Shown in pieces: positions 62,705-64,000 of a DNA stretch of 64,000 bases. Every line of letters starts with the position of its first letter. Position 1 is the stretch's first letter. The stretch covers positions 82,620,948-82,684,947 of the forward strand of contig OY754464.1 of assembly GCA_963575645.1 (NCBI GenBank), given 5' to 3'. The stretch is from Xanthostigma xanthostigma (lineage: Eukaryota > Arthropoda > Insecta > Raphidioptera > Raphidiidae). The position numbers and the translations under genes are program-made. The notes under the pieces were generated by a model. It saw nothing but the letters and a program-made list of their open reading frames with translations. It was not told where the DNA came from and searched no databases.

Positions 62705-63186
62705 AAATATTTTTAACGAAAAAATTGAACCGACTTCACACTAAAAAGTAAAAAATAATTGCGTATTGAAATGTTTTGGAGTCGGTGTAGTTCTCGGAAT
62801 AGATTTCATTTTGGCTGACACCGACTCCAAAACATTTCAATACGCAATTATTTTTTACTTTTTAGTGTGAAGTCGGTTCAATTTTTTTGTTAAAAATATT
62901 TTATTTTTCTCTTTTTAGTGTTAATCTAACACTAAAAATCGGTGAACATCCATAAAAAACATTGTGCGTTTCTTTGAAATTTGAGAGTTTCCCTCGATTT
63001 CTCCGGATTCCACCATCAGATCCTGACTTGGTTCCGATGGGACCACCTCTGAGGTGCACTCTTTCGAATAAAAAAAAAATTTGAAAATCGGTCCATAATT
63101 GACGGAGAAATCGGTGAACATACATAAAAAAAAAATATACAGACGAACACAGAACCTCCTCCTTTTTGTTGAAGTCGGTTTAAAAC
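62705..63186 (-). mobile_element. AACCGACTTC-headed element with terminal hairpin (HP4)
   Basis: Read on the minus strand: head TTTAAACCGACTTCAACAAA, GGAGGAGGTTCTGTG, TATGTTCACCGATTTCTCCG, then a hairpin with arms 62711-62788 and 62818-62895 (one mismatch seen in ~78 bp) and a 29-bp spacer. The arms include CACTAAAAAGTAAAAAATAA, shared with HP1/HP3, and an apical GGAGTCGGTGT, related to GAGTCGGCGT of HP2. Insertion interrupts family J between AATAAAA and CCAGTGCTTGAAAA. No genes; frames inside are spurious. Confidence 0.8.
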
Positions 63187-63251
63187 CAGTGCTTGAAAAC
63201 TAGCAATTGAATGTAGCAAGGAATCTAGCAGCAAAACCAGCCTCGTGTGGA

Positions 63252-64000
63252 TAAAAATAATAAGTTTACGATAACAGTCGCTTCTTCTCTGTAAATTACT
63301 TATATTGTTATTCGAATAATATTTGTTTGTTTACGTTGCATAACATCATATAGAAAATAGATTTACTTGCAGTGCGTGGACAACTAATAAAATAAAACAA
63401 TAGTCACTCACCTACAGTGAGTAGCGTTAACAAATAAATAATGTTTAAACAATTCACTGTTTCAATAACACGTGAAAAAAAACAGACCATGTAAATATTA
63501 CCTACGTGTTGGTATTTGTTAAACATAATCAGATTTTTGAATTAATTGAAACAAACTATTATTGTTTACAAGTTTTTTGTTGTGATTTATTTTTCCTGTA
63601 TAACCAAACATTTATTTTTTGTTATAAAAGAAATCGCTCACTTTGTTAAAATCCTTGATAAGCCGCGATGTTGCTTGCCTAAAATCGTTTTTACAAAATA
63701 TCCATTCGCGATAAAAATATTTATCGTTCCAAAAATGTATTGATGGTATACTAAATTACACTAAAATTAATTTTGTTAAGTATATTAAAAATTAAAACTC
63801 GAAGTGAATTATCGCATTTCAGACATGTCAGAAACGATGATGATGTTTACGAGAAACCGGCTTATAAAAATAACTAGTTTGACCCATATAAAAGAGCGGC
63901 ACACATATTGTTTTTATATTCCAGTTTTATTTTCCAATAAAAATTTCAGAGATGTGGTTTTTCTCTTTAAAACTACATTAAATGAGTTTAATGAACAAAT
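63252..64000. other. AT-rich stretch, no gene seen
   Basis: No recognised repeat, tRNA or supported frame to the window end. A 65-codon plus-strand frame at 63.55-63.74 kb has no domain. Confidence 0.4.

Larger units (their letters stand above)
61667..63251. mobile_element. Family J element, copy interrupted by other repeats
   Basis: Left end AAGGCCGCTGCACACGAGGC and right end AGCAAAACCAGCCTCGTGTG. J interior blocks are split: GGGAATGACGTCACTGCGAG and CAAGAACCAATCAGAAAACA on the left (to ~61860), TAACGTTCGAACTGTCACTC and ATGCGTCGGGTGAAGCGAAC in the middle (~62555-62704) and CTTGAAAACTAGCAATTG on the right. Inserted are family F (62178-62500) and a hairpin element (62705-63186). Minus-strand frames here are not genes. 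Confidence 0.7.

Overview
This window reads as intergenic or intronic DNA from an AT-rich, transposon-dense arthropod genome, most likely an insect. The retroelements are of insect type: a CR1-like LINE, a Jockey-like LINE and a Ty3/Gypsy LTR element whose primer-binding site matches the 3' end of insect initiator tRNA-Met. Mariner, pogo and hAT miniature elements and AACCGACTTC-headed repeats are abundant. Lepidoptera is my best guess from repeat style, but order-level placement is uncertain. I found no convincing multi-exon host gene, rRNA, CRISPR array or bacterial feature. The only host-exon hint is a 16-nt candidate microexon near 53.5 kb.

Layout. 1-5.2 kb: dispersed repeats (families A, B, C), a mariner-type element with a transposase relic, and a long-TIR mariner MITE. 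5.7-10.4 kb: a foldback hairpin, a class-II tRNA-like sequence and an intact two-ORF LINE. 11-18.2 kb: family E with AAGTAAAACTTCTT ends, family F, two family A copies (one split by a LINE fragment), and a head-plus-giant-hairpin element with perfect 144-bp arms. 18-28.6 kb: hAT and pogo MITEs, family I, a second mariner copy, TIR elements with internal minisatellites, and a repeat carrying a tRNA-Lys relic. 29-34.4 kb: family F, a hAT-like MITE, another tRNA-Lys repeat split by a 5'-truncated Jockey LINE, and family J. 34.4-48.5 kb: a perfect 98-bp-arm palindrome with hammerhead-like motifs, more J/K/I/E copies, a nested 1.55-kb TIR element and a composite foldback. 50-54.5 kb: third tRNA-Lys repeat, families B, C, J, I, a triplicated 142-bp unit and a perfect 97-bp-arm hairpin. 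55.05-60.55 kb: a structurally complete Gypsy retrotransposon with almost identical LTRs. 61-64 kb: a family J copy broken by F and a hairpin element.

How the parts relate. Only two elements appear capable of making proteins: the LINE (PHD-finger ORF1; endonuclease-RT ORF2) and the Gypsy element (Gag, then Pol through an apparent -1 frameshift at A AAA AAC). Nearly everything else is non-autonomous and depends on transposases or RTs encoded elsewhere. Nesting gives a relative history: J, L, A and the 41.2-kb TIR element are older hosts; Jockey, the LINE fragment, family I and the hairpin elements inserted later; the Gypsy element is probably among the youngest.
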